Below, in pieces: positions 15,522 to 28,857 of a DNA stretch of 64,000 nucleotides. How positions within the stretch are numbered: position 1 is the stretch's first letter; the number at the start of each line of letters is the position of its first letter. Source of the stretch: Dermatophagoides farinae (lineage: Eukaryota; Arthropoda; Arachnida; Sarcoptiformes; Pyroglyphidae); contig NC_134677.1 of NCBI RefSeq assembly GCF_024713945.1, forward strand, positions 3,413,001 through 3,477,000, in the 5' to 3' direction. The notes beneath the pieces are model-generated. The model worked only from the letters and a program-made list of their open reading frames with translations, was not told the origin of the DNA and searched no databases. The position numbers and the translations under genes are program-made.

Positions 15522-18500
15522 GCTGAAACCACCACCAAGTGAGAGTTTATATATTTGTATAAACAATGTCACACAATGGATTCATCATTGAATCGACTTT
15601 TTTCACAATAATTAATTAATGATGAATGATGATGATGATGATGATGAGACTATCATCAATTGATGAATGATGGACCAACCATGAATGAAATCTTTTTGCT
15701 GCTTTATACCTATTTTGGTAAGAATATATAGCTAATCATTATTTAGGGCAACAACAACAACAACAACAAAAAAATACACATCATATTCGACCAATCAAAT
15801 GATCAATCATGCATGATCCTGTTAGTACATATATAAAAAAAACGTATATCATATATATTCCCTATGATTATATGGCCTTTTTTGCCCTTATATGCTTTTG
15901 TCATCGATTATACTATGATCATCGTCATCAATATACATTGTTGTTGTTGTTGTTGTTATATATACAGAATTGATCATCATTTTAATCATGATCGACATTC
16001 ATCCCTATCCTATCCATATTTTATCATTCAGAAAAACCAAAAAAAATAAAAAAAAAATTTGGAAGCTTCAAAACAATATATTGAATCTGTCATTATCGAT
16101 TACGAAATGGAATCATATATTCAATTTTTATTTCACACTATAGTGTTTTTTGCTGTATTATAATAATCATGCCAATTTTAAGGTCAAGGTATTCTCTACT
16201 GCCATTCTATTATTATTATTATTACACACATCTAAAATGTCCAATAATTTTCACCATCAATACAATTATTGATCATAAAATTCAAAAATGTTTTTTCTTT
16301 TGGATATCATGATTGTTCATCTTTTATGGTCATAATAATAATATTTATCATGACTAATAAATATTAAAAAAAACCTGAAAACTAACTTCAACTGGCTTCA
16401 ATCGGAAAAAAAACAACATAAATTGATGCTTCCGACGCCAAATCAAAGATTGTGTGGTGTTATCAAAGAAAAAAGAAATAAATGAAAAAAATTCCATTCA
16501 CCCATTGATGATATTCATCGAAAATTGCCATTGATAATGGTAATGGTGAACAAAATTGAAAAAAAATCTGATCTTATTTTGGTTTTCGGAGGAATCTTTC
16601 CAGAAAATACCATAATAGTAGTCTGATGAAACGAGAAAAAAAAATTGTTCACATAATAAATCATTTTTTTCCATATATACACACTATTCTATACAACGAT
16701 GTTGGTTATTTTGATTTTACATTTCGAAAAATCTATTTTTTTTATTGAGATTAGAATGGACCTTTAGAAAAAAAATACCATATGGTAATCTTCTCGATTC
16801 TTGATAATGTTGTTGTTGTTGTTGTTGTTCATCTTCCTTTTTTTCGATTCATTTTTCATTTCTACACTTTTTTCTTCCGAAAAAAAAATTTATCGGTTTA
16901 TTCTACGAAGGCAAATGAATAATCATTGTTTGATGATGATGATGATGATGATGATGAAAAGCGCAATGTAAAGCGATTCTATCTGTGTTGTAAATTCCCT
17001 AGAGCAGCATATACTTATTGGAGATTTTCGTTTCTAATATCTATTTTTGACCAATTCGAGTAGCCAACAACTAGGCTTAACGAAATAAAAATAAATAAAC
17101 AAACATCTTTGTAATCGCGAACAAAAAAAACGAAAATGCAAAAAAATGACCTCCCCATTCCCAACAACGAAATATCTTGATCGGAAAAAAAGTTGTCGCC
17201 GGTGTTTGTGAATCATCCAAACATTGTACAATCTCCGGGATGTACGATTGTTCAATAATAATTGGAAATGTTCAAATTGAATGGATCGCGTGCCCGTCCT
17301 GCCATATTTTAATATATAAAAAAAAATACCAGGGACAGATATATTTGATAATAGACATTTTTCTCTCTCGGTGAGCACCCAGAAATTATATTTGCGTGTC
17401 AGACATATTTGGATAGAGAGGCCTATCGATCCGTTTGTCGCCTATTTATTTTGTCTATTATCTAAAGGCCAAAGACCATCATCAATATTATCTGGTCAAT
17501 AATTCAATGTCAAACACACACACACACGAACGAACAATTCTGCAATTTCGAATCTTTTTCGTTATTTGTTTGATTACAATGGTAACAAACATTGATTATG
17601 ATAATAATAATGGTGATGATAAAGATGATAACAACATTAACATGCAATCGCTTCAACTAACAAATTAAACTTATGTGTGTCGGCTACATTAGAATTTATC
17701 CAATAATTCAATATGTTGTGTGTGTGTGTTTGGGTCCAGTGAAAGTAGCCATCTTCATTTTTGAAATGAATCGATAAATAAGATCGATAAAGATATTTGA
17801 ATTCAGATGTATTCCATCAATCGACGACATTGTTTTGTTTCGCCTATAAGGATGTTTGTTTTGATAAATGAACAAGAGATTATATGGAAGATAAATTGAT
17901 GGTGATAATCACATTAAGTCACGATATATTCCCAAAGAAAAAACTAATTTTCAACAAGACAATTTAAATAGGATCCTATTCGGTTTTTTGTTATGCGTAT
18001 GCGAATAATAAAAAAATACACACAAACACAAAATAATAAGGTTCCATAATCCTAAGTGTCTTTTTTTGTAAGTATGTTATAATGATGATGATGATGAAGA
18101 ATTTGAATTCATGCAAAATGATGTCTATCTATCATCATTTTATTGACGAAAAAAAGAAACAAATCAATGGGTATGTCAAACAGTTTTTTCTTTTTCATTC
18201 TATTAAATGGAATGGTAATTTTGCATTTCTATCAACATTACTGAATAAGCTATTGAAGCTGACCCATAGAAAAAGTGACTGATAAATTGACTATTTTTTT
18301 TTGTTCTAATGACAGGTAACATTTTCTCATTGTTCAAATTGATTATTGATTGTCCACAAACAAAATATACTTTTTTTTTGTTGAATATTTTATATTTTCT
18401 ATTTACTAAAAATTCATTATTTTCACTTAGTCGATTTGTTGTTGATTAGTAAACAATGGCCAATCAATTCGTATTGAAAGTTGTCTTGATTTTATTGATC

Positions 18501-21057
18501 AAATCCAGTCATTCAGTCAATGAGTGAATGTATCGATTGGATTGGTTCGGTCAATACTCTTTTGAGAACATCCTCATAATGATGATGATGATGATGATGA
18601 TGATGATAGATGCAGATTTTTTTTTCATTTGCTAATATTGTATTTCATTTCATGGCAGGTGGCATCTGTTTGAAAAAAAATGTTTGAATTGAAGGTGTCA
18701 TTCTCAATCGTATAAAATGATTGGTATTACCTAAAAATAGCCCATTTGATTTTTAGCCTCAAACAATCATTTAATAATAACCAGAATTTATTTGGACATT
18801 TCCGACTTTTCATGCCAATATTTCACCCGGGAGACAAAAAGCTCAACTTTTGATGCAAGACAACATGGCATTTGAATTACACTTGATCAATCGCAATCTG
18901 GCCTGATAATAATTCATGCCGCATCAATTTCGAAACATTTCTCCTTTTTGTCGATTTTTTTCTCCAATCTTTCTTCTTCAATCTTAATCGAATTAAGCAC
19001 AACTGGAAATTAAATCAAAAACAAAATAAAACAGTATGCACGTATGAAAAAATCAAACAATCATACAGACGTGAATGACAAGTCAAATTCGTTTTGAAGC
19101 TTAAAATGAAAGAAATTCTTCAAAATGAAAAAATCTTATATTCACGATTTGCGGTTCGATTTACTCACACACACACACACATAACATAGCATAAACAGGC
19201 AAGCAAAAATCAATGCAAATTAAATCAAAACTCTTCTCTACAAAAAAAAAAAATAGTTTCCCACAAATACAATATGATCCGATTCTAAAAATGCTAAGCA
19301 CATATCCATATTTGACCACCAACAACAAAATATTTATATGGAGACTTATACAAATCACAATTGATTGTGCCGATCGATTGTGACGAAACTATCAAACAAT
19401 ATCAACCTGTTGAGCTCTTTCGCCATGATGATGATGATGATGATAATGCTAATGATTGCCACAAATAATCACATTGATTATTCATAGCTTCATTTATTAA
19501 AAAAAAACAAAACCTGTATATCCTGATTGATCATACATAAATATTGAAAAGGAAACGATTGCTTTTTTTTCATTTTCGTGTTGTGTTTATATTGCATATT
19601 ATCGTTATTAATAATAATATAAATTAGGTTACATTTATCTCTAGACGGGTGAGATGATTCATTAGAAAACGAAGAAGATAGATGTAAAAAAAAACTTTAT
19701 CCATTTTATTGATGACAATAATTAGAATGATCCCATTACATTTAAAAATGTTTGTTCATAGCAAAAAAAAAACAGAAAAAAATCCGGAAGTTTTGAAAAC
19801 TTTATTCTCGATTGAGTACACAGAGATATTCAGAGACAGAGAGAGAGAGAGAGAATCGTTAATTAAGTTCGGATCATGTTTTCGACCAGATTAATGTTCA
19901 CATTTTTCTTTCAAAACAAACAAACATTTTGTTTAATTATTCATCCATTCAATCAGTCAATCTAATGTTACTTTTTGTTTTTGATGTTCATATGATGATT
20001 ATCTTGTATCTGTATATGTTTGGAATTTGTACATAACCATATTATGATGAAAAGATTAGTGCCAAATGTGAAAACAAAAATCTGGCAACTTTGTCGCCAT
20101 TCATATTATATAATGATCATGGATAGATAATGTATAATCAAGCATATCAGACGAGTCTATGAATGAAATTCTATTGTTCAAGAATCGGGTAACAGAAAAA
20201 AAACAAAAAATCAGAAAAAGTGAGCAAACTAAGTCATCATCATAATAATAATGATCACGATCGTCCATGATAACAATAAAGTTGTTCTAATTAATTTCGT
20301 AAATTTTTTTTTGTTAATTCTTTATTTATGAAAGATTTGAATGAATGCAATAATACAATGGATGTATTTATATGAGTAATTCGAATCAAAATAAAATGTT
20401 CAGCGAATTAATTATGATACTATCAAAACAATATCAGAATCGTAATTTTCATTCATTAAGACTTCTGATTGCATCTATCGATCATTTTCTTTTTGTTGTT
20501 CATCAAAATTATTAATGATTCATTAAAGTGAAAGTCATTATATGAAATGACATAAAATGATTGATTTTGGAAATAGAGTGACAGCGGTTATTTTCAATTT
20601 TTGCCGCAAATGTCACCAAATCAATTGCCCAAAGCAATACACATATTTTGGATATTATTGATGACCACCTGTAGCTTAATATATATATATACACACAGAC
20701 ACACTATCTGATAACTATACACAATGTAGATTGATTGAATGTTTGGTGCATCTACAATACATTAAAAACTAAATGTCCGTCTTATCTACTAATATTTTTT
20801 TTTTAGTTTTTCATTTTCTCAGCCATATCATGATATTTGAAAGCGTTCCCCGTGTTGTTTTTTTGTTCATATATTTAATATATTAGAACCAAGGCCATAC
20901 ATAATGTGAATGAGAATTCATCAATCAAAAACCTAACAACGGAAAAACTCAAATAGTTATTGTTAATATGGTTACATAGTTTGTTGTTGTTTTAATGTTC
21001 ATTAAGAGCCTTGTTTTGTTTTATTTTTTTCCCTAAATTCGTTTATATTACCCTGTT

Positions 21058-21083
21058 GATGATGATGATGATGATGATGATGA
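21058..21083. repeat. (GAT)n microsatellite
   Basis: Perfect GAT trinucleotide run, one of several of this unit. Others lie near 16930, 18580, 25917 and 37940. Confidence 0.9.
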
Positions 21084-21548
21084 ACACGGTCAATCTTTTA
21101 ATCGTTACAATGTTGTGCAATATTCTTTGAACACGATTTTCTCACACACAATCAAACATACAAACAACCGATCTATTTTAGCCATGTTTAGAAGGAGAAA
21201 AATTGTTTACAACTAAACATGGAACAGATAAACAAAAAAAAAAAAATTCTCTCACCAAATGCCAGATAGATGATTATGACTGATAATGAAGATGAGACTG
21301 TTGATGAGCAGCGAAAATTAAGGCAAAACATTGATGATGCATCGAGCCATTATAGATGGAAGTAATTCGTGTGCAATAACAATTAAAAAAAATGAACATA
21401 ATGACCTATCCTATTGTGTTAACATGAACATGGACATGGCCATTTTTTTGCGATGAGATTGTTTTAACTTTAATTCATTAGCTTTAATGAGTGATTTATA
21501 TTTGGTTTTTTTTTCTCAGGTTTTACATCAACATTAATCTCATTCATT

Positions 21549-22612
21549 ATGAAATTCATCATTATTATCCTCTTCATCATCATGGTGGCATCAACCACAC
21601 AAGCTGTACGTATCAATTCAATAAGTCGTCCACAATCATTTCGTTCGGGTACTGCCATCGAAGTTATATTGGATTGTGATTTCAGTATCGATGACAACGA
21701 TGAAATGCTTGTAGTCAAATGGTTTCTCAATGATGATTCACAACATATATATCAATGGATACAATCACGTGATTATCGGATATATTCAGATAAGATTAAA
21801 CCATATGTGGATGAGAATTTTTTTGTTCAAGATCCTAAAACTCGTCATCGAGCTATACGATTATTAAATCCACCGGCAATTTTAAGTGGAAAATATACGT
21901 GCAGTGTTAGCTCATTACAAAATGAAGAAATCAATTCGACCTATTTAGTTATCTATGGTAAGATGAGGTAGCCATTTTCATATCTTAATCGATCGATATT
22001 GATTGATGGATTGATCTTGTTTTTCATTTTTTTTAATCACTATTTATTTTTATTATATAAACATAGAACCAGCACGATCATTTGAGATGGCCGCAATTGA
22101 AGATGAAGAAAATGATCATCATGATGGTAACGATAATGATGATGATGATGGATTTAACATAACCTGTACTGCTTTTGGTATTTATCCTGAGCCGGAGATA
22201 AAATTATTGAAAATCAAATCAATCAACGAAACATTAGAATCATATGAAATTGAATCTAATACAACTACAATCATATCATTTCGATCAATGACGAATGGAT
22301 TTTATTCGATAACACTTGTATCGCATATCGAACAGAATCAATCATCAACGACAACTAGTATGGCTCAAAGTAATAATGAACTGAATCCATCTCGTGCAAG
22401 GCTATCATTGAAATCACAACCATCATCATCAGCAACAACAATGAATCAAATAGCTGAACATTATGAATGTAGATTATCAATACCGAATACTGATTATGTT
22501 GAAGTGAAACGATTGGCCATACAAGATGGTAAGTCATATGCATACACAAACACATGCCTTTATTGCCTTCATCATTGCACATACAGAAAAAAATGTGATG
22601 AACGACAGATAA
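21549..22612 (+). CDS. Beaten-path-like two-Ig secreted protein
   Basis: Probable Beat-family axon-guidance-type cell-surface or secreted protein. Exons are 21549-21957, 22067-22528 and 22587-22612, which join in phase (1,1) to 298 residues. Residues 1-19 form a clear signal peptide ending STTQA. The first Ig domain has Cys43, the Lys-Trp at 57-58 and Cys118 in a SGKYTC motif. The second Ig domain opens with the conserved EPARSFE linker and uses Cys170 and Cys271. An acidic Asp/Asn/His stretch (about 148-165) interrupts the linker. In insects Beat proteins bind Side-type Ig receptors. There is no transmembrane or GPI segment in this model. The last exon codes only eight residues, so a missed longer C-terminal exon is possible. 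Reading past the 22529 donor gives a stop at 22656 and an alternative, less Beat-like end. A second Beat-like gene lies 14 kb downstream. Confidence 0.78.
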
Positions 22613-25600
22613 CAGTGATGACAAAAACAATCAATTTAAATTTCACTGCAAACTGAATTCTAGCCACTGATTTTTCTTTCTCCTACAACAACCGATGTCG
22701 ATCAAAAAAAAAAAATTTTTAAAGAATTTTAAATGATACAAACTGTAAATTATTGATCTGATAACAAGGAAAGAGAAGGAGAGAAAGATACAAAAGTTAA
22801 ATTGAATTTCGTTGTATATGTCATGATCAACAAAATTTTGAAGAAACTTTTCAATTTACTTTTCAAGGTGTGTGTGTGGTGTGTGTTTACATATATTGCA
22901 AGCAGGTATATCACTTCAGGTCTTTGAAAACAAATGGGCATTCCAATTTTTTTTCTTCCTCCTCTCACTGCTCTCACTCTACCAAGATATTTGTTTGATC
23001 TTATCCTGTTTTAGTGAAAATTTATTCAATGATGAAGTTGAAAATGAACAACAACAAAAATATTATCAAAGAGATGCGATGATTTAAAAAAACAAATCAA
23101 TAATGAAAAGAGAATGATAGCAAACAACAGGAAATCATTTACGGATAAATCTCTCTTCATTCGATGATTATTTGAGGTTGGCCATATATTAAATATTAAA
23201 TTTTTCAAAATACAATAACCATGGTGTTTTTTTCAGATCTACACTCGAGGGCATTTCATACACATTTACACACACACACATACACACAAATATATAGTGA
23301 ATCTATGAATGAATTTATGATTTTTTTCCACATATCTTCAGATAAAATGAGATTTTATATTTTATTTGCCAAAGACAAATTGAATCAAATTTGAACGCGT
23401 TCATTGCGTTATATTTTTTTTTGCTGGGACCCATTGCTAATACACACTAGCATAACTTGGATCATTTCTGATGGTAAATGGTTTGCAAAACAAAAAAAAA
23501 AAAACGAAAAAATTCACATCAATTGCTTTTTACTTTGAATGGGACGACATAGCATAGCTTTAGGTCGCTCACTCGTGTGTGTGTATGTTCATCGTAATCA
23601 TCATCATCATCAATTCTTGTATATGTTACCGTGTTTATAATGTTAAAAGTCACCCAAAAAAAACACACATATATGACTAATGGAATAACATTATCCGAAA
23701 AAAAACAGTCAAACAAAAATTGAAATTTTTTTAGCCAAACAGAAATGATGATTTTCGATGAAAGAAGAAAAAAAAGCGATTCCATATTTCTTTGCCATTT
23801 TTAATGTCATTCTTTTCATTCTGCTCGGTTTCACCAATATCTCTTTGTGGGTATGTGTGTGTGTGTGTGTGTGGCTATAACGAATGAATGATGGCTTTAG
23901 AGGAGAAAGAAAAAACAAACCATGGGTGAACCATCTCTCAGCAAGATTCCCGAATTAGACCAGAGGGGCCCACACGCGCAAACAAATATTCGAATGAATT
24001 TTTTTTTTATTATTTTTATGAATAGAATCTAATATATAACCAAAGTTACATTTATCGACACACTTATTATTAAAATTGATATTCGTTGTATAAAAAAAAA
24101 GTTCAATTAAAATAAAAATTTTTTCAAAAGACCGACAACAGGATTGGCGTGTGTACTTTATCTTGTGTGCTTTATCCATTTATGATTGAATGGAAAAAAT
24201 GAATTCGAAGATGTGAAAAAAAAACATTAATCAGCGATAATATTTGTATATGATATGATGATATCATTATCATTCGTCAAACATTCATACATTGGGTGTT
24301 AATTGATTTTATTCATTTCATTTATTAAAATTCCTATCTTGATATAGAAAATGAAATGAAAAAAAATTCATTGATTGAAAACTAAATAAAAAAAAATCTC
24401 ATTGATTCTGAAATTCCAAAAAAAAAAAAAAAATAAAATAAAATCCGTCATATGCATCATCATTATTTTTTTTCATTTGATTTTATGATGGTTGATGATA
24501 ATGAAAAATTGAATTAATCATCATAGGATTTTTTTCTGCCTTCTGGCCAAGAAAAAAAATTCCTTTCTGTATGTGAATTTGTTCGAGTAGAATAAAAAAA
24601 AATTTATCGACATCAACCAACCAACCAAAACACACACACACCAAAAAAAACGATATATCATCATTGTGGCAAATGATGAAATTAATTGTCGATAGAAACA
24701 AATATTTATAGCTCAAAAAAATGACGATGAAATAAAACACAAAATCCTATTATGGTGTATAAAAAAAATACGAAATTATTTTTCTTTTTACGAAAAAAAA
24801 ATCTCTTTCAATTCAAAATAATTTCATCGTTTCATACACAAACGTTCCATTCATTCAATATGACTTTGATCACTTGATATTAATACTAATTATCATGATG
24901 ATGATGGCAGAATATTTTAATCATACACACACTATCTCTTCATTACTATCTATCTATATAAATGTTGATGATCGAAGTTAATTAACTTCCGAATCAATAT
25001 GATCGTTTAGCATTAATTTAATGTGGTAGACTATAGTGGGTCGGAATCGTGAACAATAAACGATGAAAAACCACGACGTCGACAAAGATTGCAATATCGA
25101 TTTCTAGTAATCGAATATTTTTTCTTTTGAGACGAGATTAACGTACAGATCTTGTCGATTGTCGATTATTGATAATGTGTGTGTGAGTGTGGATATATTG
25201 ATCGTCATCATCGATCGTTTAAAAGTCTGGTAAATCAATGAAAAAATCCATTCATTCGAATTCTGAAAAAAATTCCATTTTAAAAAACACCATGCATGCA
25301 TATATTTGTCATGACGTTATATTTGATTATCGAATATTAATTGCTCCAGAAACCAGAAGCTAAATTTAAAATTTTTTTCCTTATTTAAAATTGTCAATCG
25401 TATGCAAATTAACAATATTCATAAATTTTTTCTTGCCCATAAATATTAATATCGTCAATCCTTCATGAACCATGTTATTTTTCTTCATACAAGTATTTTT
25501 TTATTCGTTAAGAATGTTGTTGTTCCACTAAAAAAAGCTTTAAATTTTAATCAATTCAAAGACACGATAATAATAATAATAAAAATGAAAAGAATTGCTT

Positions 25601-28600
25601 AAATTACTATGAAAACCATGAATTTTTTTTTCTCTGTTCGGTATCGGTATTAATTTATGATGATAGGCAAATTCATGGCCTGTTCCCCAAAAAAAGACTG
25701 CAGTTGAATTTTGGGTGAAATACAGTTCTGTGAACAAAGAGAAAAAGAGGCAAGCAAAAAAAATTATGACAACATAAAATTATTGCCCTCACCATCGGGA
25801 TTCTAACTCGATTTTTATACCAACTCATTCTTATTCTCTTTTTTTCCTCTCTTTCGTGAGGAGAAGATTAGCTTTATTCTAGGTCTTAACGACATCGAGT
25901 TTACATAGTGTTTTGTGATGATGATGATGATGATGTGACATGGACTATCAAACCGGAAAGAATGAATTTTTTCGAGGATACCAAAGCCAAAAAAGTCACA
26001 TTTACATTTCAAATACAGTATATACTCACTCACAAACACATTTCAATACATAACAATGAAAAAAAAAGAATAAAGAATATTCCCCGACGAACGAATAAAG
26101 TTCAAATAAGAAATAGGAGAGAAAAAATCTACCCGAAAATGATTGTTATAGTAATGTGTTTGTGTTTGTTTATTCTTTTTTTTCTCTCATCATGTGTTAG
26201 TCCAATGTTTGATGTTTGATGTTGGACAGAGAAAGAAAAAACGGCAAAGATTAGGAATAAGAAAAAAAAAGAAACGAAAGAATCTGATTCTTGTTTGGAC
26301 AAATCTCAACGACAAACATCAAACAAAAATGAGATGAGTTGATTGTGATGGCAATAAAAAAAAACAATCGGTTGTTATATGCATCTGTAGTTACACTTAA
26401 TTCTTTTTTTTCGAAAATTGCCTTTTTTTCTTTAATTCCATTTCGATTGCCAATTGCCACCATTCACGACAACATTTACAATGTCTTTCTTCTTACTTAT
26501 GAAAAATGTGTTAAACAGGTCACACCTATCTATTATTATTATTATTACAACCGTTATATTCAGTTCGATGATTCGTTTTTTTTCACAAGAATAACTATAA
26601 GATCTTTCGGTTCATGACAAAAAAAAATTTCAATTTTGTTTAAACTAAACTCACAAAACCATGTGTGCAATAATAGCATATAATGATTGAAAAAATAAAT
26701 TAGAAACCTAAAATTAGCTTCTGTATAAATGTTTGTTGTAATTCTCATTTCAATCGATGATTCACATTTAGGTTTTCTTGCACCATAAATCATTTTTCAT
26801 TTAATTTAAATATTTTTCTCATCATTCTTGGAAACCGCCATCGCTTCTTTCTTTCTTTCTCTCTCTCTCTCTCTCTTTCTTTCCCTCTCACTGTGCATGG
26901 TGATTCGTTCAGTTCGTTAATCTTGGATCAAAATAAGCAAACATGAACGAAGACGGGAGAAAAAAATTGAATTGAATAGAAAATTAATTTCCGAAATTCA
27001 AAAAATTTTTAACCAAAATGTTTGGACCATTGGGAGACCAATTTCTAATAATTTATTTGATCAGGTCGGACCTTTACCTATCGTATCAATAGAATAAGAC
27101 AAACAACACCAATCTCGTCATTCATGTTTTCATTGTTGTTTGTGGCTTGTTGTACAATATTTGTCATATGCAAATATTATATTCAAGTAATAGAAATCTT
27201 GTTTTTCTTGTAGCCTATACCACCACTGTTGTTTCATGACATAGACAAATGTCTCATCTATCCATTGAATAAGGCCGCTTCGTGAATGGGTGCATTTAAA
27301 CAACCTAAAAAAATTCCAAGTTTTCAAATTCAAAAGCTGTGCCATGAGGTTTATTTTTTTCATAGTCTTCATACGCCTGCTAGACTTATTAATTTCTTAT
27401 TAGCTATAGGCATGAAACCCGATGACCTGACCCATGAGTTTTTTTTTGTTTACGGTAAACAGTAAGTCAAGTAGCAATAACAATCAATATGTTCAACATT
27501 GAAAATATCTGTCGTATATATAAGTTGTCATTGTTATTATAACCTATTGTTTGATCGGTTATTTGGCCCTAAAATCTGCATGTTGTTTAGAATGGATCGA
27601 AATAATAATAGTGAATGGCCTAGTCACCAGGCCCTAGTGTATGCAATAAGCATTAGAATCCATTTATCTTGCCATTCAAACAACAATAACAATAAGGAAA
27701 AAAGGTGTTCAACCATTTAGAGGATTTCCCAAGTTTCATTTTGAAGGTAATGGATCTCTTATTGTATCAAATGTTAATCTTGGACAATAACAATACAAAC
27801 AATAACAACACAAAAAAACCCGAAAGGGCAATCTAAATCAAATAACACGGTTGATCAAAACATATGCAACATATGGGGTCTATCCCAATGATGATGATGA
27901 TGATCAAAACCCAACATAGAACATGATGTATTTTTTTCTTGTAGATTGCGAGAGTGAGAAAAAATCCAAACAACAACGAAATCACAATCGTTAACGATGG
28001 AAACGGAATATTTTTTCGAATTGAAAACTAACACAGATACACACAAAGGTCACTTTAATATATATCAAAAAAAAGCTACAACCTCTTCAATATTTCGAAT
28101 TTTTTTTTCGTTCGGTTCACTAAGTTTCTACCATGGTAGTAGAATCCATAAAAAATTTCCAACTACAAATAAATGAATTTTATTTCATCGTCGACAAATT
28201 TTTTCTCTTTTATTTTTGCTTTCTATTTCTATTTATTTATTTTATAAAATGAAATACCATTACCACCAGAATAAAATGATTCACAGCCACGAAGGAAGAT
28301 GAAGGGAAAAGCCAATCTTTCTTTCTTCTTTTTTTTGCAAAATTTACACATCACTGGCCATTCAATCACATTTTTTTCATAGAATTTTCAAATATGAAAA
28401 ATTGAAGAATGGCCAACCATTAATTGAGAAAGAAAGAGAGAGAGAGAGAGAGATGGAAAAAGAAATGAATGTATGAACACCATTGTTGATGATGAATTCA
28501 TATTTTGCGATTCTTTTGAAATGAATTGATGCATTCCCATGATCGAGGACTGCTACTGTTTATTAGTATGCAAAGATTTTTTTTTTACTTGTTACCAGTT

Positions 28601-28683
28601 AACGGCTTCATTTTTTTTTCATTCCTTGCAATGATTATCATTAGCATTCATAGAATTAAATCAAGAATCATCATCATAAAAAA
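22613..28683. other. 6 kb without a supportable gene
   Basis: AT-rich sequence with (GT)n, (CTTT)n/(CT)n at 26845-26880 and (GAT)n repeats. Open frames are short and low in complexity. The minus-strand frame at about 27130-27372 is less repetitive, and a T-rich tract ending in AG sits inside it, but I could not extend it into a gene. Confidence 0.5.
26859..26876. repeat. (CT)n tract within a CTTT-rich block
   Basis: CT dinucleotide run flanked on both sides by CTTT units (about 26845-26886), giving a strand-asymmetric pyrimidine block. Confidence 0.85.
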
Positions 28684-28857
28684 CTAATTTTCTTTTCCTA
28701 TCTCAAAATACAAAGGTTGGCGAACCAAATGGCGTTCGAATGCTGCATCAACATTATCATCTTTCTCATCTTGGTCGATAATACCAACCATCATTTTCAT
28801 ATTATTTTCAGGTATGTCATGAAGAATGCAATTCATGCGAAACCATATTTCTTTCAT
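28684..28857 (-). CDS. candidate terminal exon or small ORF, unidentified
   Basis: I do not recognise the family. On the minus strand a 57-codon frame runs from ATG (28857) to TAG (28684) with no simple-repeat bias. It reads MKEIWFRMNCILHD at the start and AAFERHLVRQPLYFEIG near the end, with mixed charged and aromatic residues unlike the translated microsatellites around it. Just upstream on that strand, AAGCAG (up to about 28866) could be a splice acceptor, with the frame open from it, so this may be the last exon of a longer gene. I could not find a convincing upstream exon between 28.9 and 36 kb. The plus strand of the same DNA offers a signal-peptide-like frame (ATG 28729, donor 28812), which I judge to be the shadow. 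Confidence 0.38.
   Translation of the reverse strand: MKEIWFRMNCILHDIPENNMKMMVGIIDQDEKDDNVDAAFERHLVRQPLYFEIGKEN

Larger units (their letters stand above)
7461..21548. other. 14 kb without a supportable gene
   Basis: I see only AT-rich sequence with simple repeats. A stretch at about 17034-17378 is open on both strands and less repetitive, but its translations match no family I know. A near-perfect palindrome lies at 12380-12398 (arms AATGATCAA / TTGATCATT). The region may hold regulatory DNA or long introns of an unseen gene; nothing here decides between these. Confidence 0.55.

Noticed and set aside
17034-17378. Frames open on both strands
   Set aside because: Neither translation matches a recognisable family, and no flanking splice or terminal-repeat signals were found.
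28729-28811. Plus-strand ATG with signal-peptide-like residues and a GTATGT donor
   Set aside because: The opposite strand of the same bases has a longer balanced frame with a stop. No Ig or other exon of matching phase follows on plus.
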